A stretch of DNA of 64,000 nt from Burkholderia sp. BCC1644 (GCF_902833225.1 NZ_CADFEI010000013.1:62001-126000); one strand, 5' to 3'; counted from the stretch's first letter, positions 26,917-35,124 are shown. Notes: a model not told the origin generated them from the letters alone. Numbers and translations are program-made.

Positions 26917-27697
26917 GGTTGCCTCCGTCGGTGCGCAGCAGGGCGTTCATGCAGCGTGTGTCGCATGCATCGGTCATCAGATAGCGCGGCAGCGCCATCG
27001 GCGGGTCGGTCATGCGCACCGGCCGCGCATCGATCGTGAACGCGGCGACATAGCCGTCGCGCTTGGCAAGCTGGTCCGTTTCCGTGTCGTGGACACCGAA
27101 CGGCCAGGCCAGCAGCCGGACCGGCTTGCCGATTTCGGCTTCGAGCCGATCACGGGAGCGGCTCAATTGCCCGGAGACGAAGCGCCGGAAATCGTCAGGC
27201 GTTCGCCGCGCGCGCTCGGTCGCGAAATTGGGATGCCAGTACGTATGGGATTCGATGTCTAATGCCTCCGAACCGGCGAGCGTGCGCAATTGATCCCACG
27301 TCATTGCATAGCGGGCGTTGGAAATCGCCGACGGATAGATGAACAGCGTGACCGGCACCGGATGCTGCGCAAGGATCGGGCGCAGCACGTCGAAGACGGA
27401 GCGATGGCCGTCGTCGACCGTGATCGCGACGGCGCGCGGCGGAATCGCGCCGGCGTCGCCGGCATGCCAGCGCACGACGTCGGCGAGCGGCACGATCCGG
27501 TAGCCGGCCGCGTCGATTGCCCGCAACTGGTCGCGGAACGTGTCCGTCCGCACCGTCATCGAATCCAGCCGCTCGCTCGCAAACCGGTGATAAACGAGGA
27601 TCAGCACGCGCGGCGACAACGGCGCGACGTCGCCGCCGAACACGGCCGACGGCGCGAATGACAGCAGGAACAGGCAGACGATCAACCGGACGGTCAC
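26909..27697 (-). CDS. Exported polysaccharide deacetylase
   Basis: 262 residues from the GTG at 27697, served by GAGGTG; the frame continues to 27742, but that start would sit only ten bases from the FNR-type box. Signal peptide about 1-21. NodB-type deacetylase: Y-H-R-F near 36-39, T-V-D-D (D95-D96; metal and catalytic Asp), S-H-T-Y-W-H (H151, H155) and W-P-F-G. It removes N- or O-acetyl groups from a glycan, and with the two following genes peptidoglycan or a surface polysaccharide is the likely substrate. A close paralogue without signal peptide is at 34340-35074. Confidence 0.88.
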   Translation of the reverse strand: MTVRLIVCLFLLSFAPSAVFGGDVAPLSPRVLILVYHRFASERLDSMTVRTDTFRDQLRAIDAAGYRIVPLADVVRWHAGDAGAIPPRAVAITVDDGHRSVFDVLRPILAQHPVPVTLFIYPSAISNARYAMTWDQLRTLAGSEALDIESHTYWHPNFATERARRTPDDFRRFVSGQLSRSRDRLEAEIGKPVRLLAWPFGVHDTETDQLAKRDGYVAAFTIDARPVRMTDPPMALPRYLMTDACDTRCMNALLRTDGGNHG

Positions 27698-27752
27698 GAT
27701 GCACCTCGCACAAAACCCGTCCCTCATTCTTGCCAATCGCACGGTGCGCGCG

Positions 27753-27766
27753 TTGAGTCAGATCAA
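27753..27766. promoter_or_regulatory. FNR/ANR-type box TTGAG-TCAG-ATCAA
   Basis: 55 bases upstream of the deacetylase start at 27697, within the range seen for several operons in this window; helps choose that start. Confidence 0.6.
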
Positions 27767-27877
27767 TCGGCGACGAGGTGCGTGCGGTGCATCGTGATCC
27801 ATCAACTGCCGAGCCAGCTGCTGATTCCGGCCCGCGCGGCTCTTGGATTTTCTCGGGTTCGGCAAGCTTGTCGTCAT
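27758..27877 (-). pseudogene. Short frame with VIT-gene similarity and a strong ribosome site
   Basis: A 39-residue frame whose ATG (27877) has AGGAGG three bases before it. Its middle, A-R-Q-L-M-D-H-D-A, repeats a segment of the VIT protein at 16205-16831, and the DNA is nearly identical over about 30 bases (27788-27818 versus 16466-16496). Either a remnant of a duplicated VIT gene or a small gene built from it. The 3' end overlaps the FNR-type box at 27753. Confidence 0.35.
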
Positions 27878-28006
27878 GGTCCTCCTGCCCTGCGCAGCGT
27901 TCGAGGTCGATGTCAGTCCGCGTTGGCCTGCGTTGGGAATCTCCGTGGCGCAACCCGGCAATCGGCAATCCGCGTGCCGTATTCGCCGGCCGATCGTTGC
28001 ACCGGC

Positions 28007-28020
28007 TTGATACCGATCAA
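28007..28020. promoter_or_regulatory. FNR/ANR-type box TTGAT-ACCG-ATCAA
   Basis: Perfect consensus, 95 bases upstream of the phosphoketolase start. Confidence 0.75.
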
Positions 28021-28115
28021 ACGCGGCGGGGCGACTCACCGTACGGTGGATGAAGGGCGATTCGCCGCGAAGCGCACCGTCTTCCATGCGGCACGGCCAC
28101 TTTCAGGAGCGTTGC

Positions 28116-30515
28116 ATGACTCAAGCCGACCGAACTTCCCCCGCCCCGCTTTCCGACGCATTGCTGCATCGCATGAACGCGTGGTGGCGGGCCGCCAACT
28201 ATCTGTCGGTCGGGCAGATCTACCTGCTCGACAATCCATTGCTTCGCGAGCCCCTGCAGATCGCGCACGTCAAGCCGCGCCTGCTCGGACACTGGGGCAC
28301 GACGCCGGGACTGAACTTCATCTACGCCCATCTGAACCGCGTGATCAACGCACGCGACCTGGACGTGCTCTTCATCGCCGGACCGGGCCACGGCGGCCCC
28401 GGCGTGCTCGCCAACGCCTGGCTCGAAGGGGTTTACAGCGACGCCTATCCGAACGTGCCGCAAACCGCGGAAGGCATGGCGGCGCTGTTCCGCCAGTTCA
28501 GCTTCCCCGGCGGCGTACCGAGCCACGTCGCGCCTCAGACGCCAGGTTCCATTCACGAAGGGGGCGAACTGGGCTACTCGCTGTCGCATGCGTTCGGCGC
28601 GGCCTTCGATCATCCGGGACTGATCGTCGCCTGCGTCGTGGGCGACGGCGAGGCGGAAACCGGACCGCTCGCGACCGCCTGGCATTCGAACAAATTCCTC
28701 AATCCGGCATCGGACGGCGCGGTGCTGCCCATCCTGCATTTGAACGGTTACAAGATCGCCAGTCCATCGATCCTGGGCCGCATCGAACAGGACGAACTGG
28801 AGAGCCTGCTGATCGGCTATGGTTATCGGCCGCTGTTCGTCTCGGGTGACGAGCCGATGGCCACGCACCAGCGCATGGCGGCCGCGCTTGACGACGCGCT
28901 GGACGACATCCGCGACATCCAGAACCGGGCGCGCGGCGGAGGCGACCTTGCCCGTCCTCGCTGGCCGATGATCGTGCTGCGCACGCCCAAGGGCTGGACC
29001 GGCCCGAAGCTTGTCGATGGACTGAAAACGGAGGGGCACTTCCGTTCGCATCAGGTGCCGATCGCCGACCTGAAGCAACCGGGGCACCTGCAATTGCTGG
29101 AAGCCTGGCTGAACAGCTATCGCCCTGACGAACTGTTCGACGCGGACGGGCGTCCATGCGCGGCGATCCGGTCGCTAGCGCCGGCCGGATCGCGCAGAAT
29201 GAGCGCGAATCCGGTCGCGAACGGCGGCGGCGAAGCGCGCGAGTTACGGATGCCGGATTTCACCCGCCACGCGGTGGCAGTGCCCGCACCAGGGCAGGTC
29301 GACGCGCAGGCCACGCGCGTGATGGGCGGCTTCCTGCGCGACGTGATGTCCGCAAATCTGGCCGACCGGACCTTTCGCGTGTTCGGCCCGGACGAAACGG
29401 AGTCCAACCGCTTGTCGGCTGTATTCGACGTAACCGCGCGCACCTGGATGGCTGCCACCGATCCTGACGACGTCCAGCTCGCGCCCGACGGCCGGGTCAT
29501 GGAGATGCTCAGCGAGCACACCTGCCAGGGCTGGCTCGAAGGCTATCTGCTGACCGGCCGGCACGGGCTCATGTCGTGCTACGAGGCGTTCATTCATATC
29601 GTGGATTCGATGTTCAACCAGCATGCAAAGTGGTTGAAGGCGTGCCGCGAAATCCGTTGGCGCAGGCCGCTGCCGTCGCTCAACTACTTGCTGACATCGC
29701 ACGTCTGGCGGCAGGACCACAATGGCTTCAGCCACCAGGATCCGGGTTTCGTCGATTTTGCGGTCAACAAGAAAGCCGACACGGTGCGCGTCTATCTGCC
29801 TCCCGACGCGAACACCTTGCTGGTCGTCACGGATCACGCACTGCGCACATGGAACCGGATAAACGTCATCGTCGCCGGTAAGCAGCCTGCGCCGCAATGG
29901 CTGGATCTGGATGCCGCGATCCGGCATTGCAGCACAGGTGCCGGCATCTGGGAATGGGCGAGCAGCGACGGCGAACCGGATGTCGTGATGGCCTGCGCCG
30001 GAGATGTGCCGACGCTCGAGACACTGGCCGCCGTCGACCTGCTGCGCACCCATCTGCCGGCGTTGCACGTCCGGGTCGTCAACGTCGTCGACCTGATGAC
30101 ACTGGAGCCTGCCGACGTTCATCCGCACGGGTTGAGTGACGCGGATTTCGACGCGATGTTCACGACCGACCGGCCGGTGATATTCGCGCATCACAGCTAC
30201 CCCGCCTTGATTCACCGGCTGACCTATCGCCGCACCAATCACGCGAATTTCCATGTGCACGGTTTCATCGAGGAAGGAACGACCACGACACCGTTCGACA
30301 TGACGGTCCTCAATCGGGTCGACCGGTTCCATCTGTGCGAGGCCGTGCTCAATCACATCGGCGAACACGGGCAGCCGGGCACGCATCTCAGACAGTACCT
30401 GCGTGACAGGTTGGTCGAGCATCGACGCCATGTGGACCGTTACGGCGACGACCTGCCGGAAATCCGTGATTGGCGCTGGCACGCGACGCCGGGAGGCCGA
30501 AACCCGATGCTGTGA
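28116..30515 (+). CDS. xfp: Xylulose-5-phosphate/fructose-6-phosphate phosphoketolase
   Basis: 799 residues, the normal length. Thiamine-diphosphate enzyme that splits xylulose 5-phosphate (or fructose 6-phosphate) with phosphate into acetyl-phosphate and a triose (or tetrose) phosphate. Visible: N-terminal W-R-A-A-N-Y-L-S-V-G-Q-I-Y-L, G-P-G-H-G-G-P near 91-97, the ThDP motif G-D-G-E-A-E-T-G-P, and the C-terminal H-G-F-I-E-E-G-T-T-T-T-P-F-D. AGGAG ends six bases before 28116. A perfect FNR-type box is 95 bases upstream. Acetyl-phosphate would give ATP through acetate kinase, which is not in this window. Confidence 0.96.
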   Translation: MTQADRTSPAPLSDALLHRMNAWWRAANYLSVGQIYLLDNPLLREPLQIAHVKPRLLGHWGTTPGLNFIYAHLNRVINARDLDVLFIAGPGHGGPGVLANAWLEGVYSDAYPNVPQTAEGMAALFRQFSFPGGVPSHVAPQTPGSIHEGGELGYSLSHAFGAAFDHPGLIVACVVGDGEAETGPLATAWHSNKFLNPASDGAVLPILHLNGYKIASPSILGRIEQDELESLLIGYGYRPLFVSGDEPMATHQRMAAALDDALDDIRDIQNRARGGGDLARPRWPMIVLRTPKGWTGPKLVDGLKTEGHFRSHQVPIADLKQPGHLQLLEAWLNSYRPDELFDADGRPCAAIRSLAPAGSRRMSANPVANGGGEARELRMPDFTRHAVAVPAPGQVDAQATRVMGGFLRDVMSANLADRTFRVFGPDETESNRLSAVFDVTARTWMAATDPDDVQLAPDGRVMEMLSEHTCQGWLEGYLLTGRHGLMSCYEAFIHIVDSMFNQHAKWLKACREIRWRRPLPSLNYLLTSHVWRQDHNGFSHQDPGFVDFAVNKKADTVRVYLPPDANTLLVVTDHALRTWNRINVIVAGKQPAPQWLDLDAAIRHCSTGAGIWEWASSDGEPDVVMACAGDVPTLETLAAVDLLRTHLPALHVRVVNVVDLMTLEPADVHPHGLSDADFDAMFTTDRPVIFAHHSYPALIHRLTYRRTNHANFHVHGFIEEGTTTTPFDMTVLNRVDRFHLCEAVLNHIGEHGQPGTHLRQYLRDRLVEHRRHVDRYGDDLPEIRDWRWHATPGGRNPML

Positions 30516-31242
30516 GTTCATATCCGACGGGAGTCGGTTACAGCTCGGGTCCGATCGCGAACCCCGGCCGTGCGCCCTGTCGCAGTCCGGCCGACGGACA
30601 AACCGCCCGTCGGCCGGTAGCGACGCGCATCGATTCGATGACGATTACACTCATTCCGGCGAGATGCGCGCCCTGTCCTCTTTGAACATCGGGTCGGCAA
30701 ACGACCGGAAGTCGCTCTCGATCTCGAGGATCTGTGCCACGCACACGTCGTATCGCACCTGTTCGAGCGCCCGCTCGCGCAAAACACGCATCGTCCGCAG
30801 CGGCGGCCGAGCCCGGCACGCCGGCGCGATCGCCGGCGCCAGGCATTCTCTGGATCGATACGGCCATGCGCCGCTGGTCACGCGAAGGTCATGCAGGGAT
30901 GAACCTGCCGCGTCGGGGACGCTCGTCCACGAAGGCAGCACCACCCGGATGACGGGTACCGACAACGCCGACACCCTATGCTGGCTCGACGATTTCGATC
31001 GCAAAGCACCGTCCGGGCTATTCGAAGGCGAAGCCGGCCGCGCGCTTGCTACGCGACGCCCAGCGAGCACTATTGCCTGGCACATGGCGGGTGCAGTGGA
31101 TCGACGATACGACGGCGATACCGGAACACGAGGTCTTCACGGGTAGCGAAGAAGATTTGCCGGACCAGAGGTGCTGACTGCCGTGGATCGACTCACGCTC
31201 GGCGAATCACTGCGGGTCGGTGTCCCCTATGCGCAGGACGAG
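30516..31242. other. Decayed region after phosphoketolase
   Basis: About 730 bases with no intact gene. Most of the right half is the frameshifted relative of the 13997 gene. On the minus strand a frame ending at 30651 has a protein-like tail (Q-I-L-E-I-E-S-D-F-R-S-F-A-D-P-M-F) that I cannot assign; it may be the end of another lost gene. Confidence 0.5.
30808..31177 (+). pseudogene. Frameshifted paralogue of the unknown gene at 13997-14368
   Basis: Three blocks match the intact 123-residue protein in order but in different frames: I-L-W-I-D-T-A-x-x-x-W-S-R-E-G-H (30845-30895), then S-G-T-L-V to T-L-C-W-L-D-D-F with K-A-P-S-G (about 30910-31020), then G-T-W-R-V-Q-W-I-D-D to P-E-H-E-V-F (31079-31140), ending in TGA at 31175-31177. 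The intact protein has I-V-W-L-D-F-D-E-Y-K-W, W-G-T-L to L-D-D-F, and G-R-W-H-V-Q-C-I-D to P-E-H-R-L-F. At least two frameshifts are needed, so the copy is dead. Confidence 0.65.
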
Positions 31243-31566
31243 TCAGCGTAGGCTCTCGCCGACTCCAGTGGCCGCCGTGCTGGCGAGTTGCCGTTCGGCG
31301 AGGTCGAATGCCCGCTTCAGCGCGTCCAAGACATCCGCGCCCGTCATATGCGGAACGGGACAGAATTCCCCCTTACGCGTGATCAAATCGAGTCGTACGT
31401 CATACCTCTGCTGGCGTGTCGTTGCATCCATGGTCTCGATCGCGAGATGACAGCCGGCCAGTTGTGCACTGAACGGCTCGAGGCGCATCAACTGGATGCT
31501 CGCTTCCGCCTCCAACTGAGCCGACCCGGCAAAGCCGAAGTAAGCGATCTGCATCCCGATTCCCAT
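31243..31566 (-). CDS. Ribosome hibernation factor-like protein (HPF/RaiA family)
   Basis: 107 residues. Matches the short HPF/S30AE pattern: M-Q-I-A-Y-F-G-F-A-G-S strand, a helix (Q-L-E-A-E-A-S-I-Q-L), strand C-H-L-A-I-E-T, strand Y-D-V-R-L-D-L-I-T-R-K-G-E, and a C-terminal helix D-V-L-D-A-L-K-R-A-F-D-L-A-E-R-Q-L. Such proteins bind the 30S subunit and store ribosomes as inactive 70S or 100S particles; this divergent type also occurs in other low-oxygen or stress clusters. The frame extends upstream (31821) but only the part from M-G-I-G-M is family-like; a start at 31554 is also possible. An FNR-type box is 112 bases upstream. Confidence 0.72.
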   Translation of the reverse strand: MGIGMQIAYFGFAGSAQLEAEASIQLMRLEPFSAQLAGCHLAIETMDATTRQQRYDVRLDLITRKGEFCPVPHMTGADVLDALKRAFDLAERQLASTAATGVGESLR

Positions 31567-31678
31567 GTTCCGCACCTGTTGATCGCGTCGATTGATGCCA
31601 AGAGCCGGTTCACCCGTATGGTGCACTCGAAATACCCAATCTCGTGCATCCATCTTCCGCGGCGACGGCGCGGCCTCG

Positions 31679-31692
31679 TTGATGTGCGTCAA
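31679..31692. promoter_or_regulatory. FNR/ANR-type box TTGAT-GTGC-GTCAA
   Basis: 112 bases upstream of the HPF-like start at 31566. Confidence 0.6.
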
Positions 31693-31774
31693 ACAGCGGA
31701 CATCACCGCACAGACCCTGCCTCGACTCCACGCACGGCAAGAAGTTGGATAATTTTTTGTGTCCGTCGAGAAGC

Positions 31775-31855
31775 ACGTCGGAGGAACTGATACCAAGAAG
31801 GAAATACACGAAGGAATTCAAGATGGAGGCGCTACGGTCAGCCGATTACGCGTAG
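31775..31855 (+). mobile_element. IS3-family transposase OrfA fragment
   Basis: One frame reads E-E-L-I-P-R-R-K-Y-T-K-E-F-K-M-E-A and then stops. K-R/K-Y-T-x-E-F-K-x-E-A is the usual beginning of IS3-group OrfA proteins. Nothing of the rest of the element is visible, so this is a relic. Confidence 0.5.
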
Positions 31856-32299
31856 TTCGATGGGATGAACGCCGCTGCGCCTGCCGGACGTCGACCAGGG
31901 GGGGCAGATAAACTGCCTGCGCCTCAACTAGGCAACGGTGCAGATCCTGCCCGGCCAAAGCCCTGGGGAGTCGCTGGTCGATATCGCCAATAAACCGGGT
32001 GATACAGCCTGGGCGTCGACACCCGTCAATGCTGAGTTGTGCAGAGGCCGTGCTTGAGCGCGGAAGGACGCCTTGGCGGGGCGGGCAAGTGACGCTGCCA
32101 GGAAGCGCGCTTTGGCTCGATAACCGGCAACGGACGTGGTTGCGCCATTTGCACGCTGCTTGGGGAAGATGTCATCGTTCAGATCTACGGCGGCTGGACG
32201 GGCTACGCAGCGGCGACGGTGACTGGCGCTTTGCGAGCAAGGCGGAACTTCGGTCAATGACGATGCGCCGCAGGCGCCAAGACCAATCATCAACCCTTT

Positions 32300-32357
32300 G
32301 ATAACCGACCGCACCCGACACCGGCCGGCCGCTGCCGGCATCGACGACCGTCACCGG
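32300..32357 (-). pseudogene. Remnant of a second DUF4015-type gene
   Basis: The minus strand reads V-P-V-T-V-V-D-A-G-S-G-R-P-V-S-G-A-V-G-Y, matching V-T-I-T-V-V-D-A-A-S-G-R-P-L-A-G-A-I-G-Y near the N-terminus of the protein encoded at 25654-26916. Similarity stops on both sides. Confidence 0.6.
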
Positions 32358-32541
32358 GACGCTTCCGGCTCGGGCGGTGACGCACGACACGCGGCCAATT
32401 GACGATTGCCAGACTCTTCAATGCACACCTCGAGACGCGGATTCCTGCGCACATTGTTGCGAACCCGGCACAACGTCGCGTGAGGCAGATCAACGGTACG
32501 CGCTGCGCCGCCGCCCGATCCGCGTCGACCGCAACGTGCGT

Positions 32542-33009
32542 CTAGGGCGTGCCGGTGCCCGGACAACCGGCGCAAAGCCGTATCACACCGCGCCGCTCCG
32601 GGTTCCGCCAGTAGAACCGCATATCGACAGCACCGTGTGTCGGCACGACGACGTGACGGACTTCCTGGACGGCCCGATCGCGCGCCGATACCGTATATCG
32701 CCCCGGCGGCACGCGCGCGAACAGGAACGGGCCGGCCGTGTGCACGTCGAGGATCGTCGACTTGCCGGACGCCAGCGTGACATCGACGTCGGACAGGTAA
32801 TGACCGGCCTTCGACGCGAACGTGATCCGCAGGTTGTAACGCGGCGCAGCGGCACGAAACGCAGCGACCTCCTCCCCGCCGATGCCGCCCGTGATGTACA
32901 CGGCGCCGTTCTGCTCGACCGGCTCGGGCAGCGCTTGCGCCAGCACGCTCGCGGCAGCGGCCAGCAAACAGGTCGACAGCAGCAGCGACCCGATGATTCC
33001 AGTCCGCAT
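32542..33009 (-). CDS. Secreted protein with carboxypeptidase-regulatory-like beta domain
   Basis: 155 residues. Signal peptide 1-25 (L-A-Q-A), then G-A-V-Y-I-T-G-G-I-G-G-E-E and a beta-sandwich region with P-P-G-R-Y-T-V-S-A at about 111-119, the pattern of carboxypeptidase-regulatory-like or DUF2012-type domains. The end has two Cys (L-C-A-G-C-P). GGGAGA stands before the ATG at 33009; the frame further upstream crosses the promoter. No enzyme motif; possibly a periplasmic binding or structural protein. A fragment of a DUF4015-type gene lies downstream on the same strand, so it may once have preceded a second hydrolase gene. An FNR-type box is 132 bases upstream. Confidence 0.72.
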   Translation of the reverse strand: MRTGIIGSLLLSTCLLAAAASVLAQALPEPVEQNGAVYITGGIGGEEVAAFRAAAPRYNLRITFASKAGHYLSDVDVTLASGKSTILDVHTAGPFLFARVPPGRYTVSARDRAVQEVRHVVVPTHGAVDMRFYWRNPERRGVIRLCAGCPGTGTP

Positions 33010-33460
33010 TTCATTCTCCCGATTCAGGCACGCGGGTGGCGATGCGGCTCGCTGGTTCGGGCGCGTCACGGCTGGCGTGCCACGACATGACGCATTCGCA
33101 TCGTCGACGAAGCCAGCGTCGCGCGGAACGTCGATTTCCCGTTGACGCAGGTCAATCGCCCCTGATCTACCCGCGGTGTGGCGCTCGATCACGAGACCGC
33201 CGACCGAGCGACGCGACGGGCCCGCGCGGCGGGCCACGCGCGGGCGTTGCGGCGCCGTCGCCCGTTCCGGCTGTCAGCCGATATTGCACGACGCGTCGGA
33301 AATTTCCGACACGCCGGCCCGATGTCGGACAGCAAGCTCAGGCCGCGCTGATTGTCCGGCCATGTTCCGCCGCCAATACTGGAGACGTGACAGGATGCAA
33401 CGCGTTCCGCAGCCGGCAAACAGGTGTTCCGCGGGCCGCAAACGGATCCAGGAGCTGGCC
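33010..33460. other. Divergent intergenic region
   Basis: 451 bases between the secreted-protein gene and the LRAT-like gene. Apart from the FNR-type box at 33142 I see no feature; the frames are not gene-like. Confidence 0.45.
33142..33155. promoter_or_regulatory. FNR/ANR-type box TTGAC-GCAG-GTCAA
   Basis: 132 bases upstream of the leftward gene at 33009 and 305 bases before the rightward LRAT-like gene; it more likely serves the former. Confidence 0.6.
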
Positions 33461-33973
33461 ATGACTCACCCGAACGCAGCCCATGCCGACGATGCCACGC
33501 CGGATCGCGACCTTCCGGTCGGCGCCCACCTCGTGACCCGGCGCCCCGGCTACGCACATCACGGGATCTACATCGGCAACGGCAACGTGATCCACTACGC
33601 GGGCCTGGCACACAGCCTGGGCGGCGGCCCGGTCGAAGTCGTCTCCCTTGACCGCTTCTGCGCCGGTTTCGGTCTCGCGATGGTCCGGCATGCGCGGACC
33701 CCGTACGACGGCGCGGAAGCAGCGCGGCGCGCTGCCTCGCGCCTTGGCGAATGCCGATACCGGCTGCTCACCAACAATTGCGAGCACTTCTGCCTGTGGT
33801 GCCTGTTCGGCGTCGGAAGGAGCGAACAGGTCGCGTCGTGCCTGCGCAACCCGGTTCACGGCATCACGGTCGTCGTCATGCTGCTTGCGTGCGTGCTGGC
33901 CGCGCGGCTGCATGCGGCATCCGTCGAATGCACGCCGGACGCGCACGCCTGCCCGGCTCGATGCGGGGCCTAG
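33461..33973 (+). CDS. LRAT-domain (NlpC/P60 superfamily) membrane-tethered protein
   Basis: 170 residues; CCAGGAG ends six bases before the ATG. LRAT fold at about 18-125 with the permuted papain-like triad: H34 in Y-A-H-H-G-I-Y-I-G, H45 in V-I-H-Y-A-G, and nucleophile C107 in L-L-T-N-N-C-E-H-F. A hydrophobic segment (about 134-150) near the C-terminus would anchor it to the membrane. LRAT-type enzymes in animals are acyltransferases or phospholipases; bacterial members are little studied, and lipid acyl transfer or hydrolysis is inferred from the fold. Confidence 0.82.
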   Translation: MTHPNAAHADDATPDRDLPVGAHLVTRRPGYAHHGIYIGNGNVIHYAGLAHSLGGGPVEVVSLDRFCAGFGLAMVRHARTPYDGAEAARRAASRLGECRYRLLTNNCEHFCLWCLFGVGRSEQVASCLRNPVHGITVVVMLLACVLAARLHAASVECTPDAHACPARCGA

Positions 33974-34004
33974 CGCCGCCTGAATCGACAGGACGCTCCG
34001 CCGC

Positions 34005-34193
34005 TCACGCGCGTTGGCGGAAGGCCGCACGTACCTGCCCCCAGCGCTTCGCCCGCGCGATCGCGATACGGATCGCGCTGCCCTCGGCGCGCCCTTGCCG
34101 CAGCAGCGCGTTGGCGATCTCGATCGCCTTGCCGCGAACCGGCGGCGGCAGGTTCCGCATCGACGGCGGATAGCGTTCGTCATCCCACGGCAT
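34005..34193 (-). CDS. Small YdaT-like protein
   Basis: 62 residues. Begins M-P-W-D-D-E-R-Y-P-P-S-M and continues V-R-G-K-A-I-E-I-A-N-A-L-L and A-I-R-I-A-I-A-R-A-K-R-W; this layout matches the small Bacillus YdaT-type family (DUF2188-like, as I recall), which is widespread and often stress-linked, with no known biochemical role. It follows the second deacetylase on the same strand with a gap of about 146 bases and may share its transcript. Confidence 0.72.
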   Translation of the reverse strand: MPWDDERYPPSMRNLPPPVRGKAIEIANALLRQGRAEGSAIRIAIARAKRWGQVRAAFRQRA

Positions 34194-34339
34194 GGTTGAT
34201 CCCTCTCGTACTGGTGCGCCGGTCCCGACGTGCCGGCCGGCAGGTCATGCGGCGGACCCCAAGGAATCCGGCCGCGCGTGAACCCTGGCGGAGACGACAT
34301 CGGCGAGCGGTGGCGGCAAATCCGCGATCCGGCGACCGG

Positions 34340-35074
34340 TCACGGTTTCTCCCCGGCGGGCTGGAGCAATCCGTTCATGCAACGCGTCTCGCACGCATCC
34401 GTCATCAGATAGCGAGGCAGCGCCATCGGGGGATCCGTCAACCGAACGGGGCGTGCATCGATCGTGAACGCCGCGACATAGCCGTCGCGAGCGGCCAGTT
34501 GGTCGGTCCCCGCGTCATGGACGCCGAACGGCCAGGCCAGCAACCGGACCGGCCGACCGGTTTCGGACTCGAACCGTTCGCGAGACCGGCCGAGCTGGAA
34601 CGCGACGAATCGTCTGTAATCCTCTGTAGTGCGCCGCGCGCGCTTGGTGCGGAAATTCGGATGCCAGTAGGTATGCGACTCGATATCGCATCCGCCGGAT
34701 CGGCCAAGCGCGCGCAGCGGGTCCCATGTCATCGCGTAGCCGGCGTTGGAAATCGCCGACGGATAGATGAACAGCGTGACCGGTACCGGATGCGCCGCCA
34801 GCAACGGGCGCAGCACGTCGTAGACGGAACGGTGACCGTCGTCCACCGTGATCGCGACCGCCCGCGCCGGTATCGCGTCCGTCTGGCCGTCGTGCCAGCG
34901 CACGACGTCGGCGAGCGGCACGATACGGTAGCCGCTCGCCTCGATCGCGCGCATCTGCTCGATGAATGTTCCGGTGCGCACCGTCATCGAATCCACGCGT
35001 TGCGCCGCGAAGCGGTGATAGACGAGTATCAGCACGCGCGACGGCACGGACGCGACCGTGCCCGCGCCGGCCAT
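34340..35074 (-). CDS. Polysaccharide deacetylase paralogue lacking a signal peptide
   Basis: 244 residues, very similar throughout to the exported deacetylase at 26909-27697: V-L-I-L-V-Y-H-R-F (14-22), T-V-D-D (D78-D79), S-H-T-Y-W-H (H134, H138), W-P-F-G. The N-terminus M-A-G-A-G-T-V-A-S-V-P-S-R has no hydrophobic core, and reading the frame further upstream gives only polar residues, so this copy appears to have lost its signal sequence and would stay in the cytoplasm. The FNR-type box is 50 bases upstream, so the leader may have lost the coding segment by deletion. The catalytic residues are intact. Confidence 0.85.
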   Translation of the reverse strand: MAGAGTVASVPSRVLILVYHRFAAQRVDSMTVRTGTFIEQMRAIEASGYRIVPLADVVRWHDGQTDAIPARAVAITVDDGHRSVYDVLRPLLAAHPVPVTLFIYPSAISNAGYAMTWDPLRALGRSGGCDIESHTYWHPNFRTKRARRTTEDYRRFVAFQLGRSRERFESETGRPVRLLAWPFGVHDAGTDQLAARDGYVAAFTIDARPVRLTDPPMALPRYLMTDACETRCMNGLLQPAGEKP

Positions 35075-35124
35075 CGATGCAGGCCGGCCCTGACACCACC
35101 TTACGTGTGCCCCTTCGCACCGCC

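Larger units (their letters stand above)
31567..32541. other. Relic-rich intergenic stretch
   Basis: About 975 bases holding an FNR-type box (31679), a transposase fragment (31775-31855) and a fragment of the DUF4015 gene (32300-32357). The rest (about 31860-32290) has no recognisable content in either strand. Confidence 0.5.

Noticed and set aside
30651..31085. Minus-strand frame with a protein-like C-terminal tail
   Set aside because: Only the last 40 residues look natural; the upstream part shadows the frameshifted paralogue, so no gene is called.
32377..33090. A 237-residue plus-strand frame opposite the secreted-protein gene
   Set aside because: Shadow of the 32542-33009 gene; the minus strand has the signal peptide and ribosome site.
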